Shown here one piece after another: positions 1-12,800 of a DNA stretch of 64,000 nucleotides; the stretch's first letter is position 1; every line of letters starts with the position of its first letter. Both the position numbers and the translations under genes were made by a program. The notes beneath the pieces are model-generated. The model made no database searches. It saw only the letters and a program-made list of their open reading frames with translations, and was not told the DNA's origin. Source of the stretch: Linyphia triangularis (taxonomy: Eukaryota; Arthropoda; Arachnida; Araneae; Linyphiidae); the NCBI GenBank assembly GCA_963978545.1, contig OZ021729.1, forward strand, positions 15,031,501 through 15,095,500, in the 5' to 3' direction.

Positions 1-66
1 GTGTTTATGGCCTTTTTGAAACATTTAGAATTAAATAAAAAATAAAAAAATGCGGGAATTGTCCAT
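1..66. mobile_element. Terminal fragment of an element with ITR ending in GGGAATTGTCCAT
   Basis: These 66 bp are the reverse complement of the left terminus of the element at 49401-49924, including the phrase tgtttatggccttttt and the terminal tgcgggaattgtccat. The rest of the copy lies outside the window. Confidence 0.6.
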
Positions 67-557
67 TTCCTATTAAAATTTTAATTATTAGTTATGATTT
101 AATTTTATGTTTAAATGAATAAATCAAACTCCCCCTCACCATTTTTAATTTTTCTGTAAATTATACCATTGTCCCCTACATTATTATTAATTTAAAAAAA
201 GCCAGAGTTGCAAGTGTACCTTCTTGACCGTTACTGGCGGAACCCACGATTGACATCCCTTATAAAAAACATGAAATAGCTCCAAAGAAATTCCTAAAAG
301 TATAAGAAGGGTGTATTTGACTGGAAATGTGAGGAACAGGTTTGATTAAAGAAAAAACAAAGAAAGGGATTTCGCAACTGCTCTACTTTCTAAGGACTCT
401 TTCGACAATTTTTGTGGCTTTAACATATGAAGGTATAGGGCAAAAAATTATCAGAGTCCGTTTTTCTGAGTTCTCCAGAAAAGCTGATTGAAAGAAATCT
501 CAGAGCTAGTAAAAAGGTAGAGGTAAATAGTTGCTCGAAGTCTGACGTACCATTACA
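67..557. other. Non-coding, nothing recognised
   Basis: AT-rich sequence between two elements. No long ORF, cysteine-rich exon or repeat border was seen on either strand. Confidence 0.5.
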
Positions 558-1215
558 GACTGAGAGGCGACTGCAATTTTTGAACCCCACCGAACATCAT
601 TCTGAATTTTTTATAGAAATTGGAAAAAAGTTAGTAGATTTCGAATCCACTGGTCTGTTGTGGCAAAACTGGCCGAAACCTGGTCAAAAATCGGCTTTTA
701 ATAAGTTGAACTAAATCCAATCGCCAAATGCGCCATAACTTGCCAAATAATGAGTTTTTTTTTTATTTGGTAACCCTCACTCTTTAATTTTCAGTTAAGA
801 AGGTTGCAGACGATTCGGATGTGTGGCTATGGCTTACTTGCATCTTTCACAAATAAGCCAAATTGGCAATAAACATTAAGTCAGTGAGTACGTAACTGAT
901 GTAGCCGATTTGGCTTACTTTTAAGAGATACAAGTTTTCCGAGCCATAGATCAGAAATCGTTTGCGCTTTTTCTCATTGAAAATCAAAATGAAGTGGGTT
1001 GATAGACGAATAAGTTTGCTCTATTTTTGGCAAGTAATGACTTATTTGGCAATCGGATTTTAGTTCAACTCATTCCAAGTCTATTTTTGATCAGTTTCGG
1101 CCATTCTTGCCATGGCAGACCAGTGGATTCCTAATCTACTGACTTTTCTCCAATTTCTATAAATAATTCAGAATGATGTTCGATGGGGTCCAAAAATTGC
1201 AGTCGCCTCTCGGAC
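558..1215. mobile_element. MITE of the GAGAGGCGAC family, copy 1
   Basis: Long inverted arms: it opens gactgagaggcgactgcaat and closes with the complementary gtcgcctctcggac. It shares its full length with copies at 15975, 22939, 30420, 31507, 50691 and 54458. Most other copies are flanked by TA, as expected of Tc1/mariner-mobilised elements. It has no coding capacity. Confidence 0.8.
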
Positions 1216-1218
1216 TAC

Positions 1219-1842
1219 TAGTAAGAATCATTATCGATACTCGCTATGTTACAGTCTTCTAGCCCAGTGGATTTGGAAACTATTTGGCGTTAACACTTTG
1301 TACTCCTGGCCTTTTTCGCGAGGAGGAACCAGAAACTCGAGACGTTTCCCACCATTTTTGGATCGGTTCGTGGTTACAGATCCGCTTCAAAGAAACTAAA
1401 CACAGACATTGGCCTTGCATCCAATTTCCGCATCAAACCTTGTAGTCCTATCGAGTTGCAATCATGTTGTGAGTGAGAATCACCTCTGGAGTGCAAAGGG
1501 TTAACATTTAGTCTGTTGAGTAGGGATTTGGTGAGTAGGTTCAAGATTGATCACTTAATGATATAACATGAATTAAAAACTCGGAAATAGCGTCTAATAT
1601 ATTTTATTTTATATTTTAAATCCTTACTTCAATGCATATGCAGTGGCTCCACCTGGTTTTGTCTTTTGCTATTTTAATTTTCATTTATAATTAGATACAC
1701 ATTAAATGAAAACAATATATGCCATTTCATTAAATCTTTCTCGTAACTGCTCACCAAAAGTCAAGGTTTTCTACAAAGTCGTTTCTAAATGCACTGGGCT
1801 AGAAGATTTTAACATAGCGAGTATAGGAAATGATTCTTACTA
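1219..1842. mobile_element. Element with ITR TAGTAAGAATCATT, holding a TTAA MITE
   Basis: About 60 bp of inverted terminal repeat: tagtaagaatcat with ctcgctatgtta and tctagcccagtg at the left, and the reverse complement at 1780-1842. Inside, 1290-1504 is a separate MITE bounded by TTAA. Confidence 0.65.
1290..1504. mobile_element. TTAA-flanked MITE (piggyBac-type target), copy 1
   Basis: Bounded by TTAA on both sides, with ends ttaacactttgtactc and gagtgcaaagggttaa. Internal sequence is shared with 17993-18219 and 50252-50472. The TTAA target is that of piggyBac or Kolobok elements; no transposase is present. Confidence 0.65.
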
Positions 1843-2756
1843 TACTAAGCTCCACCTTAACTTAACATCACTTAGACGGTAGACCTTCACCGTGCTCATC
1901 AGAAATTCATCTATTTTGGCGACGTGAAGGCAAGCGGGGAAGCTCAGTCCAGTAACTAGAGGTAGTCGATATATCGATACGACGATATTTTTATATATGT
2001 TTTTGAAAAAATATCGACAGTAAAAAATCGATGCAAGTCACCGATATATCGATATATTCAAACATTTTTAGTTTATTGATGATCGTTTTGTAGTTTCATG
2101 TGTTGTTTCTATTTTTTTTATTCCCTTTTCAAAAACTTCAAAACTAAAGTTTGGACTTGGCTAAGAGAAAGTAAAAATAGCACCCTAACCAAAAAGAAAA
2201 TGTAATGTACTGAAAAGATAAGATTATTTATTAGTAGTCATTAACATAGCGCCGTTTCTGTTGCCAACGTGTGCCGGGAATTTGCATCTAATTTTAAATA
2301 TCAAAAATATCTCTATCAGCAAAATATGCGGTAAACTCGTTTTCAAAATTTCTTCTTGAAAAATAAATGTGAATTTATGCATTGATATCCAAATGAATTT
2401 ATTTATTCTGATTGATAATATAGTTTATAAAACCAATTTTTATAATTTATTTATTAAAACAATAGTAATAGAAATAGAGTAGAAATTTGGCCCAAAAAAC
2501 TTCCGTTTCTGGCAAAATCGAAAATCAACAAAAAAATCATGTATCGATATATCGATATTTTTTTCTATGCAACGATATAGTATCGATATTTATTTTGATC
2601 GATATTTCCGACCTCTACCAGCAACCCTGTATAGAAGAAAAGGCTATACGGTTTGGCGAGCATTATGCCTTCACGCAGCCAAAATAGACGAATTTCTTAT
2701 GAGCGCGGTGAAGATCTACCGTCTAGTGATGTAAAGTTAAGTTGGAGTTTAGTATA
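1841..2756. mobile_element. Element with ITR TATACTAA, interrupted by a hAT-like insertion
   Basis: The arms at 1841-1935 and 2640-2756 are reverse complements and share the phrase acttagacggtaga. The same element is present intact as a 245-bp copy at 56627-56871. The middle is displaced by the insertion at 1957-2617. Confidence 0.65.
1957..2617. mobile_element. hAT-like non-autonomous element with CGATATATCG ends
   Basis: It begins tagaggtagtcgatatatcg and ends atttccgacctcta. It is flanked by an 8-bp target duplication, ccagtaac / ccagcaac, with one mismatch. Eight-bp duplications and CGATA-rich ends fit hAT elements. No transposase is visible. Confidence 0.65.
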
Positions 2757-2926
2757 GGAGTTCCTCTTAAAGAAGTGATAAAGCATTGAAAACATTAAAA
2801 AAAAAAAAAAAGTTGAATTAATACTCATAAGAGACGAAACACTGAAAATTGCTTAAATCACCTGCTTGCAAAACAGAAGCCGCTTATAAGCTATCCGGAA
2901 ATTGTAATTAGCGATCAGTGGATTAA

Positions 2927-3634
2927 GGGGGTCCGGTACCGAAAATAAAAAAAAAAAACTTTATTTATGTACATTTTTATGTCAAAAATTTATTTATATA
3001 TCTTTGAGAAAATGTTTTTTTAAATATTGTGTTTAGTTATTTAAAAAAAAATTAAAAACCAAGAAAAATCCATAATAATTGATGTTTGCGTATTTTGATA
3101 TAAGTCAAGAAAAAATAAATTTTTTTTCAAAGTGAAAACTTTCTGTAATACATAATTATATAAAGAAAATTTTGTCTTCACGGAATTTTGACTGGTGAAT
3201 TAAAAAAAAGTTAAAAAAATTCTCAAAGTTAAAATATTGAAATTTTTGCTTTTTTATTATGTTATCTTGTACGCTAAATGTTATATTTTAAAACAGAATT
3301 TAAAAAATAAAATTCTGTGAAGACAAAATATTTAAAACTATATAAATTAAATGCTCCAAAAATTTGAATAGCCAATTGTTAATGGTTCTGGAGATATATC
3401 GATTTGAATATGCAACATCTGTGAAAAACACTAGTGTTCGAAAATCGCATTTTAAGCAGACGCTTCAGTGTGTTACGCCCATTAGTGATGTTTAAATCAC
3501 AGGTAATTTTATGGCGTTCTAATCACCGGAGGAACAAGATAAAAACATCATTCTCTTCAGGAATGTATGAATTATTTTTTTAAATCAGAAGGAAAAAAAA
3601 ATGATTTTTGAAGAAATTTCGGTACTGGACCCCC
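2927..3634. mobile_element. TTAA-flanked GGGGGTCC element, copy 1
   Basis: It opens gggggtccggtaccgaaa and closes tttcggtactggaccccc, flanked on both sides by TTAA. It ends 54 bp from exon 8. An inverted second copy is at 14982-15874. The TTAA target suggests piggyBac or Kolobok mobilisation. Confidence 0.7.
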
Positions 3635-3687
3635 TTAATACAATGAGTAAAATAAGTAAAATTTAAAACACAGAAAGTATCACTTAC

Positions 3688-3840
3688 ATTTGCGTTTGGA
3701 TGGTGGTGGTTTCACCTTCGAAGCGCAGATTTCTGGTTTTTCATCGGCTCCATCTCCACAATCATCGTCGCCGTCGCAAATCCACCTTTTGGAGATGCAA
3801 CGGGACTTGTAAACACAAAAATATTCGTCTTCACGGCAGG
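3688..3840 (-). CDS. Exon 8: LDLa module 6 plus basic linker
   Basis: Encodes residues 306-356. The LDLa cysteines are at 307, 314, 320, 327, 333 and 344 with [15 protein letters not shown]. It then runs into a lysine- and proline-rich tail ([10 protein letters not shown]) before the donor T|gtaagt. The acceptor is tgctccag. The tail looks like an inter-domain linker. No following exon is visible in 1-3687, so the gene continues beyond the left edge. Confidence 0.9.
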
Positions 3841-6800
3841 CTGGAGCAGAAATGCCTTATGAAATTATGTAATCCGTATATTAATTGAATAAATTAGAAG
3901 GTGAGACCGAAAAGTAAGGTGACTGATGTCAGAATAATCACTGTATTATATATTTGCAGATAAATACATCACTGTCCTTCAAAGTAGTTCCCGCCGTCTA
4001 CAATACACTTCTGACAACGTTCATACAAGTTCTTGAAACTTCTGAAAAAGTCCTCCTTTGAGACTGTTTTAAGTCCCTTGGTAACAGCAGCTTGAATGTC
4101 TGAGATGCTTGAACATCGGTTTCCCTTCAGTGCCAATTTCAGTCGTGGAAAGAGGAAAAAATCTACTGGCGCTAGATCAGGGGAATAAAGAGGGTGACTA
4201 GTATTTCTAACGCCAGCAGATTTTTTTCTCTTTCCACAACTGAAATTGGCACTGAAGGGAAACCGATTTTCAAGCATCTCAGACATTCAAGCTGCTGTTA
4301 CCAAGGAACTTAAGACAGTCTCAAAGGAGGACTTTTTCAGAAGTTTCAAGAACTTGTATGAACGTTGTCAGAAGTGTATTGTAGACGGCGCGATATACTT
4401 TGAAAGACAGTGATGTATTTATCTGCAAATATATAATACAGTGATTATTATGACATCAGTCAAACTACTTTTCAGTCTCACCTTGTAGATGAAAATAAAT
4501 AAATTTATATTTATATATATATATATAATTTATAGTTTACCCTGCTCATTAAGTCAAAGATACATCAATACAGCTGAATAACATCAGCATACATCTCTTT
4601 TTATACAAGCAGGCGGAGCAGGCGCATGCGCATACAGTGCCTTTTCCGCGCATGCCCATTGCCCAAACATTAAGTGGGAACAGACACCGGACCACACTTT
4701 TGACCAATGGAAAACAATATCCTTGGGGTAAAGACCCAACGCATGATTTAATCAGGCAAATATCTGTTCAATGTAAATGTTGGAATAGAAGTAAAATTGA
4801 AATATTTGTTTCCAAAATATATCCATCCCTTACGTATGAAGAGTATAGGGTAAAAACTACTATAGTCAAATTTGCGGAAAACTCAAAGTGGATTTTATCA
4901 TCGCATAGAATGGACGCTATTACACTTTATTTCCATTTTAAGTTTAGTTTTGGACACAATATTATAGCTAAGTAAAGTTAAGGTTATGGGTAATAATAAG
5001 TTGAAATTAACAGTTAAATTTAATGAAAAAACGAACTAAAATTATTTTTTCCGGGGTTTAAGCACCTTACAATTGGCCAGTTATATTGAGAATTATTATG
5101 TTCAAACAGTTAAAATTTTAAAAATATACATAGTTCTGTGAACAAATTAATTTTTGAATTTGTGCATTAGCAATATAAGTAAATTCAGCAAAAATATTTT
5201 TTCTTACTTCAAAATAAAACTAGTTTTTAATCTTCTTAAAATGTTTATGTACTTCTAGATATCATTAATATATTTTATATTTTTTTTTTTTTTTTAATAT
5301 TGGAATTTCGGCCATGTTTTCATTCTGTCCTTCCCCTCCCCCCCCCCCTCCTTTTTCTATCGGTCGTGTAATGGGTCTTAATATCCAACTGTTGTTGTGG
5401 TGCGCATGAGGTGCTAGCTCAGGTGTCGGCGTCTCTTCATCGGATGGAGCTCAAAATTATGGCACTTAATTTTAGATGTCGCTACAGTGTTATGCTGCAG
5501 CAACCAGGATAACTTACTACTTACCTAGGCAAGTTTTGTTGTCTTTTTGAAGTTTAAATCCCTTATTACAGAAACATTCAGGACCTTGAGGTGATCGCCT
5601 ACAATTCTGAGAGCAGTTTGCGGTGTCACAAAGATAACCTGGGAAAAGAAAATTACCGTTTTTGGTGGATTTTGAATCACCCTTCATCTTGTAGTTTTGA
5701 AAACAACCGACGTATTGTGTTGGCGACGTTTTTACCTTGTCGCCAATTTTCTAAGAAACGCGCCAACCCATACACGTAGACTAAGAATTTACCCAAGTTT
5801 TATTCCAATTTCATTCTAAGGACATCATCCCAAGAAGAACCGACACATTTAAAAAGCACAGTATCGTATATAATGCCATTTCCCTCTGGGTAATGAATTT
5901 GTAAAAGAATAGAAAGGTAGGTAGGTTTGAGCGCTCAACGAAATATAATTGTGCATAATAACGGTTAATCAGGCCGGGAACTACAGCTTAACGTGGATTC
6001 CGAACCACAATGAACATGAGCTGCCTACTCATGAGTTCATTAATCATCATAAATTGGAGTCTTTTTCATTTTCCTTTTTTACTTTAATTTATATTTATTA
6101 CCCTATGTGTAAATTAATATAGGGTAATTAAAGTATTGTTATCAGTCCACAAAAAAAAAAAAAAAAAAAAAAAAAAATTGTTTTATATTTTGCATTTCAA
6201 CACGTTTTGGAACTTCTTGATTTATCTAAAAAAATGGTATAGAAATATGTCTGTCCATCTTTATACAGTGGGTAAAAAAAGTTTCCGTACGGAAGCCAAA
6301 GTTACAAATAAATTAGCATAATTTCCACACCCTCTATATCTTCCCATCCCCCTATCACCCCCATCGATATAGATAAACAACTGGATAGACTGCTCCATTG
6401 TCAATGCAAAGAGAAAAACGCGCCGGGGATTGCGAAGCTGGTGGGAAGATTAACCAATCAAAGTTCACTTATATAATTGGATGGGAATGCGAAAAACCTT
6501 GTAAAATGCTAGAGTATATATATTTTTGCACATTTTTACTAATTAAGGTCTACTATTGACATTTCTGCTGTGCACAACCCAAAATTTTATTTTCAATCCT
6601 CGGCAATCCGTATTTTTTATCCCACCAATTGCATCTCTCAATGGCTTCATTTTCCCAGCGTTAAGCAGTCTATCCAGTTGTTTATCTATATCGATGATCA
6701 CCCCATATCTTCAGTAACTATTGAAATGTGTTTAATTTGATTCTTTAAAATAAGTTTATAATACAGGTCTGTTTTTACAATACGCAGCAAGTATTTAAAT

Positions 6801-9800
6801 TGAAATATTTAGGAGATGTTGCTAAGTGCCATGCAAAAAAAGTTTCCGTACGCAATATGAAAATTAATTCTGACGTGTTCCACAACAGACTTGCAGTAAA
6901 TTTTCAAAACAGAAGTGTACGCAAGTGTCATGAAGACATGATTGCAACAATTGTTTAATTTTAGCTTGTAGCTAATTGTCTTAAAATGGATATCCTAAAT
7001 TTATTCGTGAGTTGGTGATTCAGTTATGAAATGATGGATTATCTATATGAAAAAAATTAGCGAAATATTTAATATATTGAAGTCTATCTCAATATGTATA
7101 AATTACGTGTCACGTTGTTTGTTCCCAATGCACTCATAAACTATTCAACCGATTTTAATCAAATTTGCACACAGTGTGCAGTTTGATCTAACTTAAGAGA
7201 TATGATAGCTTACATCTCAATTTTTATAGCCGCAATATTATTTTATAGCAAATTATTTGCTTATTATTTGACAGTCACAATTATCTGTTAGCTCCAAATG
7301 ATTCTAACAGATGGCTCTGTGTTGAAAGTACCAACGTTTCACATAAGCTACAATTTAATGGCATGTGATTTATTACCGCAGTACTGAAAAATTTATTTTT
7401 GTGAAAGGGTTTAGTTCTTTATTTCAATGTTAATACATGCTGCACCGAGGTAGTGAGCAATTTAATGGCATGTGATTTATTACCGCAGTACTGAAAAATT
7501 TATTTTGTGAAAGGGTTTAGTTCTTTATTTCAATGTTAATACATGCTGCATCGAGGTAGTGAGCAATTTAATGGCATGTGATTTATTACCGCTGTACTGA
7601 AAAATTTATTTTTGTGAAAGGGTTTAGTTCTTTATTTCAATATTAATACATGCTGCACCGAGGTAGTGAGCAATTTAATGGCATGTGATTTATTACCGCT
7701 GTACTGAAAAATTTATTTTTGTGAAAGGGTTTAGTTCTTTATTTCAATATTAATACACGCTGCACCGAAGTAGTGAGCAAAAAACGCGCACGCCGTCAAA
7801 AAACGTGAGTGTCACGTGTTATTTACTAACAACTTTGTAATGTATTAATTTGTTACAAACTTGAATACAAAAAATAAAAAAAATTAAATTTATTTCTTTT
7901 GTATTGATTTTTGCTCAATATTAACGGTAGTAGAAAATCAATCATGGAGGTCGCCATGTTTTTTTACAAATGGCATCTGTGTAAATAAGCATGGTGGTCC
8001 TCATGACTGGTGTTCTTCTACCGTTTCCCTTGAATAGTTTACTACTATGTAATATAACAAAAACCTTAGCCACAGCAACGCGTGGCCGCTTCTGCTAGTA
8101 GTACAATATATTATTGAAAGACACCGATGAGCTTCACACTTTTGAAGATAGAGATCAATCTGAAAAATCTTCAAAGCTAAAACGCTTGTATAAAAGAAAT
8201 ATCGTATAGTAAGGTTCAAGATAGTCTGCGAATAAGAGCACCTTAAGTCGCACAAGGCTTAAAAATTGATAAAAACAATGAAGTGACATCTCAAACGGTG
8301 AGAAATATTATTAAAGAATTGGATCTGAATGGACTTGCAGCCCGTGAGAAGTCTTATATAAGTACATGAAACAGAAAAACGCGCATCGATTTTGAAATGT
8401 ATTTTTTAGTGATGAATTAAAATTAAATATCCAAGAGTCAGATAATCGAGTTATGGTCAGGTTGGTTGTTTTCAGATTATCTGGCGCCGTCAGCAACACG
8501 AGGGCTATAATGCGCCGAAATATTCGTCATTTGACAAGCCAACATACATTTACAAACACCCATGCCTTACACGGGACTCGCAACCTCGCGGTCTAGAAGC
8601 TAGCACGCTAACCACTATACCGTTTGGTCGGCATGTGTTATGGTCAGGATAAAACGAAATTAACAAATGTTAACTTATAATTTATGTGGAACTGTCAAAC
8701 AGGGTGAAGGAGGCGTTATGGTTTGGTGGTGTATGAGAGCTGCTGCTGTCGATAATTTAAGTTAAATAGAAGGAAATAAGTATAGGTACGTGTATCTTGA
8801 AATTCCAAAGTAAAATGTCTTAATCAGTGTGCTTAAATTGTCAATTGGGATTTGTCTTCAGTGTTTTTTTCAGATCTTAAGCCATGTGCGACTTGAGGTG
8901 CACTTATTCGCGGATTATATTGAACCTTACAATATGATATTTCATTTATGCAAGAGTTGTAGCTTTGAAGATCTTCCGCATCAAACTCTATTCTCAAAAG
9001 TTTGAAGCTCACGGTTACTTTCAATAATATATTGTACTATAGACTTCAATATATTAAACATGTCATAACTGAATCACCAACTCAAGAATAAGATAAGAAC
9101 TCCATTTTAAGACAATCAGCAACAAGCTAAAATTAAACAATTGCTGCTATCATGTTTTCATGACACTTGCGTACACTTCAGTTTTGAAAATTTACTGCAA
9201 GTCTGTTGTGGAAGACGTCAGAATTAATTTTCACATGGCGTACGGAAACTTTGTTTGCATGGCACTTAGCAACATCTCCTAAATATTTCAATTTAAATAC
9301 TTCCTGCGTTTTGTAAAACCAGACATTTATTATAAATTTATTTGAAAGAATCAAATTAAACATATTTCAGTATTTACAGAAGATATGAAGCAAAAGATTA
9401 GAAATTATGCTAATTTATTTGTAACTTTGGCTACCGTACGGAGACTTTTTTTACTCACTGTATATCAGTCATAACTCTCGAAGGAATTACCCTACGATGC
9501 TCAAATTTCGAATACGGTTTAGTGGTTGTCTTTAAAAATATCAAAAACCAAAGTTTTCACCAAAATAGAGCATATGCGGTCGCAAAGTTTTGAAAATTTA
9601 AGTTTTTTTGCATTTGCAAAGAAGCGGCTCCAACGAATTCGATCAAACTCAATGTGACAGTGCCTTTTTAACATTTTGTGGTCTTCTCACGTATTAACAC
9701 GTCACCAATACAACGTTACCACTCACGTTTTAATACACGCCCCTCCGGTTTTTCACGCTAAGGTGGATTTATTTGGAACTATTAGAAGCTATTTCTTTGA

Positions 9801-12800
9801 TCGTACTCAGTTGTGTTCAGGAGTTATAGTAAAGCGGCTAGGCTCCAAATTACAACCGAAAACTGCACTTCGTGAAACAAGGCTGTAATTTTGCACATTG
9901 ATTGAATATGCCATTCTGATCATTTTACGAAGTGGAGCCACTCGGATTTCGCTTCCGCTGTCGAGTTTTTAAATTAGTTCAAAGTTTGGTATGAAATGTT
10001 CATTTTTATCAATAAAAATAGACATATGTGGGGTCATAGCCAAAATAATCATATCCATAGACACGTGTAATATGTTAAATTATTCGGCTCAGATGAAAGA
10101 TTGAAAAAATTGGTAAAAAAAAAGTTAACCGGAAGTGATTTGCATTTCAACCGGAAGTCTATCCATAAAAAAGCTTAAGCTACTTCCAAAAACTTAAACT
10201 ATACGTATGGAACATATGCTATCAATAAAAAGAAAATTTTGGTGATGTTTTATGATATACTAAAATTAAAAAGCTACTTCGGGTTGAGGTTTTATACTTC
10301 TTTAAAGTTAGAGACTTAAAAATGTGCTTTTTTAAAAAATTTACAACTTTCATATAAAGGGTTACAATTAAAAACTATTAATACTACATGTTGTTACTTC
10401 AAATTAAAAGGAGGGATATGTTGAATATAAAATGGAAAATTTCTAACGGAAGTGACTGAAATTCCGACCGGAAGTCTGCTTATAAGGAACTGATACTGCC
10501 CATATACCAATACATATATGTATCATGGATATCGTCTTAGATTTCCGAAAGATTTTAGTTAATGTTTCAGAAAGAAAAAAAATGAAGATGATCTTGGTGA
10601 ATAAAAAATGATAAATTTCAACTGGATGTCTGAAATTCCGACAGAAGTCGGCTCGTATGCACTGAATTTTTTTCAATGCAATTCTGATATGACCAAAATA
10701 TTAATGTAACTAAGTGATATCCAAATCCAGTTTTTTTAAGGGGATTTCCAAAGAAGATGTTAAAAAATAGTTATAAAACGAATTTCTATCATCGATATAA
10801 ATAAACAACTGGATGGACTGCTTAAAGCTGGGAAAATGAAGCCGTTGCCAGATGCCGTTGGTGGGATAAATACGGATTGCCGAGGATTGAAAATAAAATT
10901 TTGGGTTGTACACAGCAGAAATGTCAATAGTAGACCTTAATTAGTAATAATGTGCAACAAAATATATACTCTAGCATTTTACAAGGTTTTTCGCATTTCC
11001 ATCCAACTATAAAAGTGAACTGTGATTGGTTAATCTTCCCACCAGCTTCGCAATCCCCGGCGCGTTCTTCTCTTTGCATTGACAATGGAGCAGTCTATCC
11101 AGTTGTTTATCTATATCGATGATTTCTATTCAATTAAATAAAAATCTCTTTCGAACCTCCGTTTTCCAGAGTTTAATACCATCTTTCCTAGATTTACATT
11201 TAATTTTCATTTCCAATCGGGTGCAAGTACACTTCCTTGAACCGTCAACGCAGTTTTCACGCAATTTTACCCTCATAATCTAAGCAATTCTGAAGGATTT
11301 TGTATATTGATAGTGGAATTCAAAGATAATTTTTTACATGAAGAGCATGAAATTACCACCCATAGAACATACTTCATCAACTATAAAGTTGTTATAAAAT
11401 GAATTGTAAATTTTAAATTCAATAATTACCAACTTAGAGTATTTAATGGACATTTTGGTATAAAAGTATTGTTCAAAATTGCATTACACATAAAGAAACT
11501 ATTGAGGAAATAATATGTTTATACGCATGTTTTGAGCATCGATATAGATAAACAATTGGATAGACTGCTCAATTGTCAATGCAAAGAGAAAAACGCTCCG
11601 GGGATTGCGAAGCTGGTGGGATGATTAACCAATCACAGTTCACTTTTATAGTTGGATGAGAATGCGAAAAACCTTGTTAAGTGTTAGAGTATATATTTTT
11701 TTGCACATTATTACTAATTAAGGTCTACTATTGACGTTTCTGCTGTGTACAACCCAAAATTTTATTTTCAATCCTCGGCAGTCCGTATTTTTTATTCCAC
11801 CAATGGCATCTGGCAACGGCTTCATTTTCCCAGCGTTAAGCAGTCTATCCAGTTGTTTATCTATATCGATGGTTTTGAGTTCTCATGTATGGCAACTTAC
11901 TTTTCAAAATCACTTAAGATTGTTGCTCATAATGTTTCTCTTGCAATTACAAAGCACTTGACAGTGCTTTTTGCACTTGCATATCAAAATGTCACTTATT
12001 GGGAAGCGCACTTTGTTTACTTGGCAATTGACTACAGTTGTGTTCTACAATTGCTTCATAGTGACCATCATAGATTGTAAATGTCGTCGTGTACCAATCA
12101 TGCTCACTCATGTAATGAAGGTAAAACTAAGTAGCTGATGAAGGCCTGAATCTTTTTCGAATCAAATTTAATTGTTTTTTAATTAAAAGATGTTAAGAAT
12201 AACTAAAATTGCATTTTATAGAATCTAGTCTTTTAAGTTGCAGAAACAAAGTTGATATATATTATGCAGCCTACTTTAGGGGGGAGGGGGGTACAGAGTG
12301 GTTAAAATTAAACTGACGGTACTCAGAGGCTCGTAACTCTGGTTCTACTGAACGGATCTAAATGAAACTTTAAATGTATGCTGTGAAGATCATGCAGTGG
12401 AGATTTTCGCCAGACAAAAAATAGTTTACGGTTATAGTTACAGAAACTCAAAATTCTCGAATTGCAACACCTACTATTTCTTGTCACAAAATGCTCAGCG
12501 CATGCAAAAACCCTAAAGAGCGTTGGAACGGAACGTGTATAACAAAAAACGGACGCGTTATGCACCCACAAAAAACAGCTTGAGAACGGCCAACAAAAAC
12601 ACGATCGGGACCCACGGTGTAAATTTGCATATGGCAGAGGCCAAAATTCACATGGCTGCATCACAGGCAATTTTATCGGCTTTCTACTCTGAATATATGA
12701 CAAACCGTGTTCAATATAAATAACCGTGCCTCCGTGTTCCCCGATCGTGTTTTTGTCGGCCGTTCGCAAAGCTGGTTTTTGTGCGTGCATAACACGTCCG

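Larger units (their letters stand above)
6264..9462. mobile_element. Composite Tc1-like transposon with long inverted arms
   Basis: Both ends carry the same inverted terminal repeat of about 62 bp, starting tacagtgggtaaaaaaag at the left and tacagtgagtaaaaaaag on the reverse strand at 9462. It is flanked by TA (6262-6263, 9463-9464). The homology of the arms extends about 800 bp inward, so it is a foldback derivative. It has been entered by a hAT MITE (6362-6696), a Helentron-like element (7088-8099) and a SINE (8461-8636). It was itself inserted into dispersed repeat X. Fills much of intron 6. Confidence 0.8.

Noticed and set aside
4637..4975. 112-codon open frame on the plus strand
   Set aside because: No motif, no splice context, no sister copy and AT-rich codon use; likely chance.
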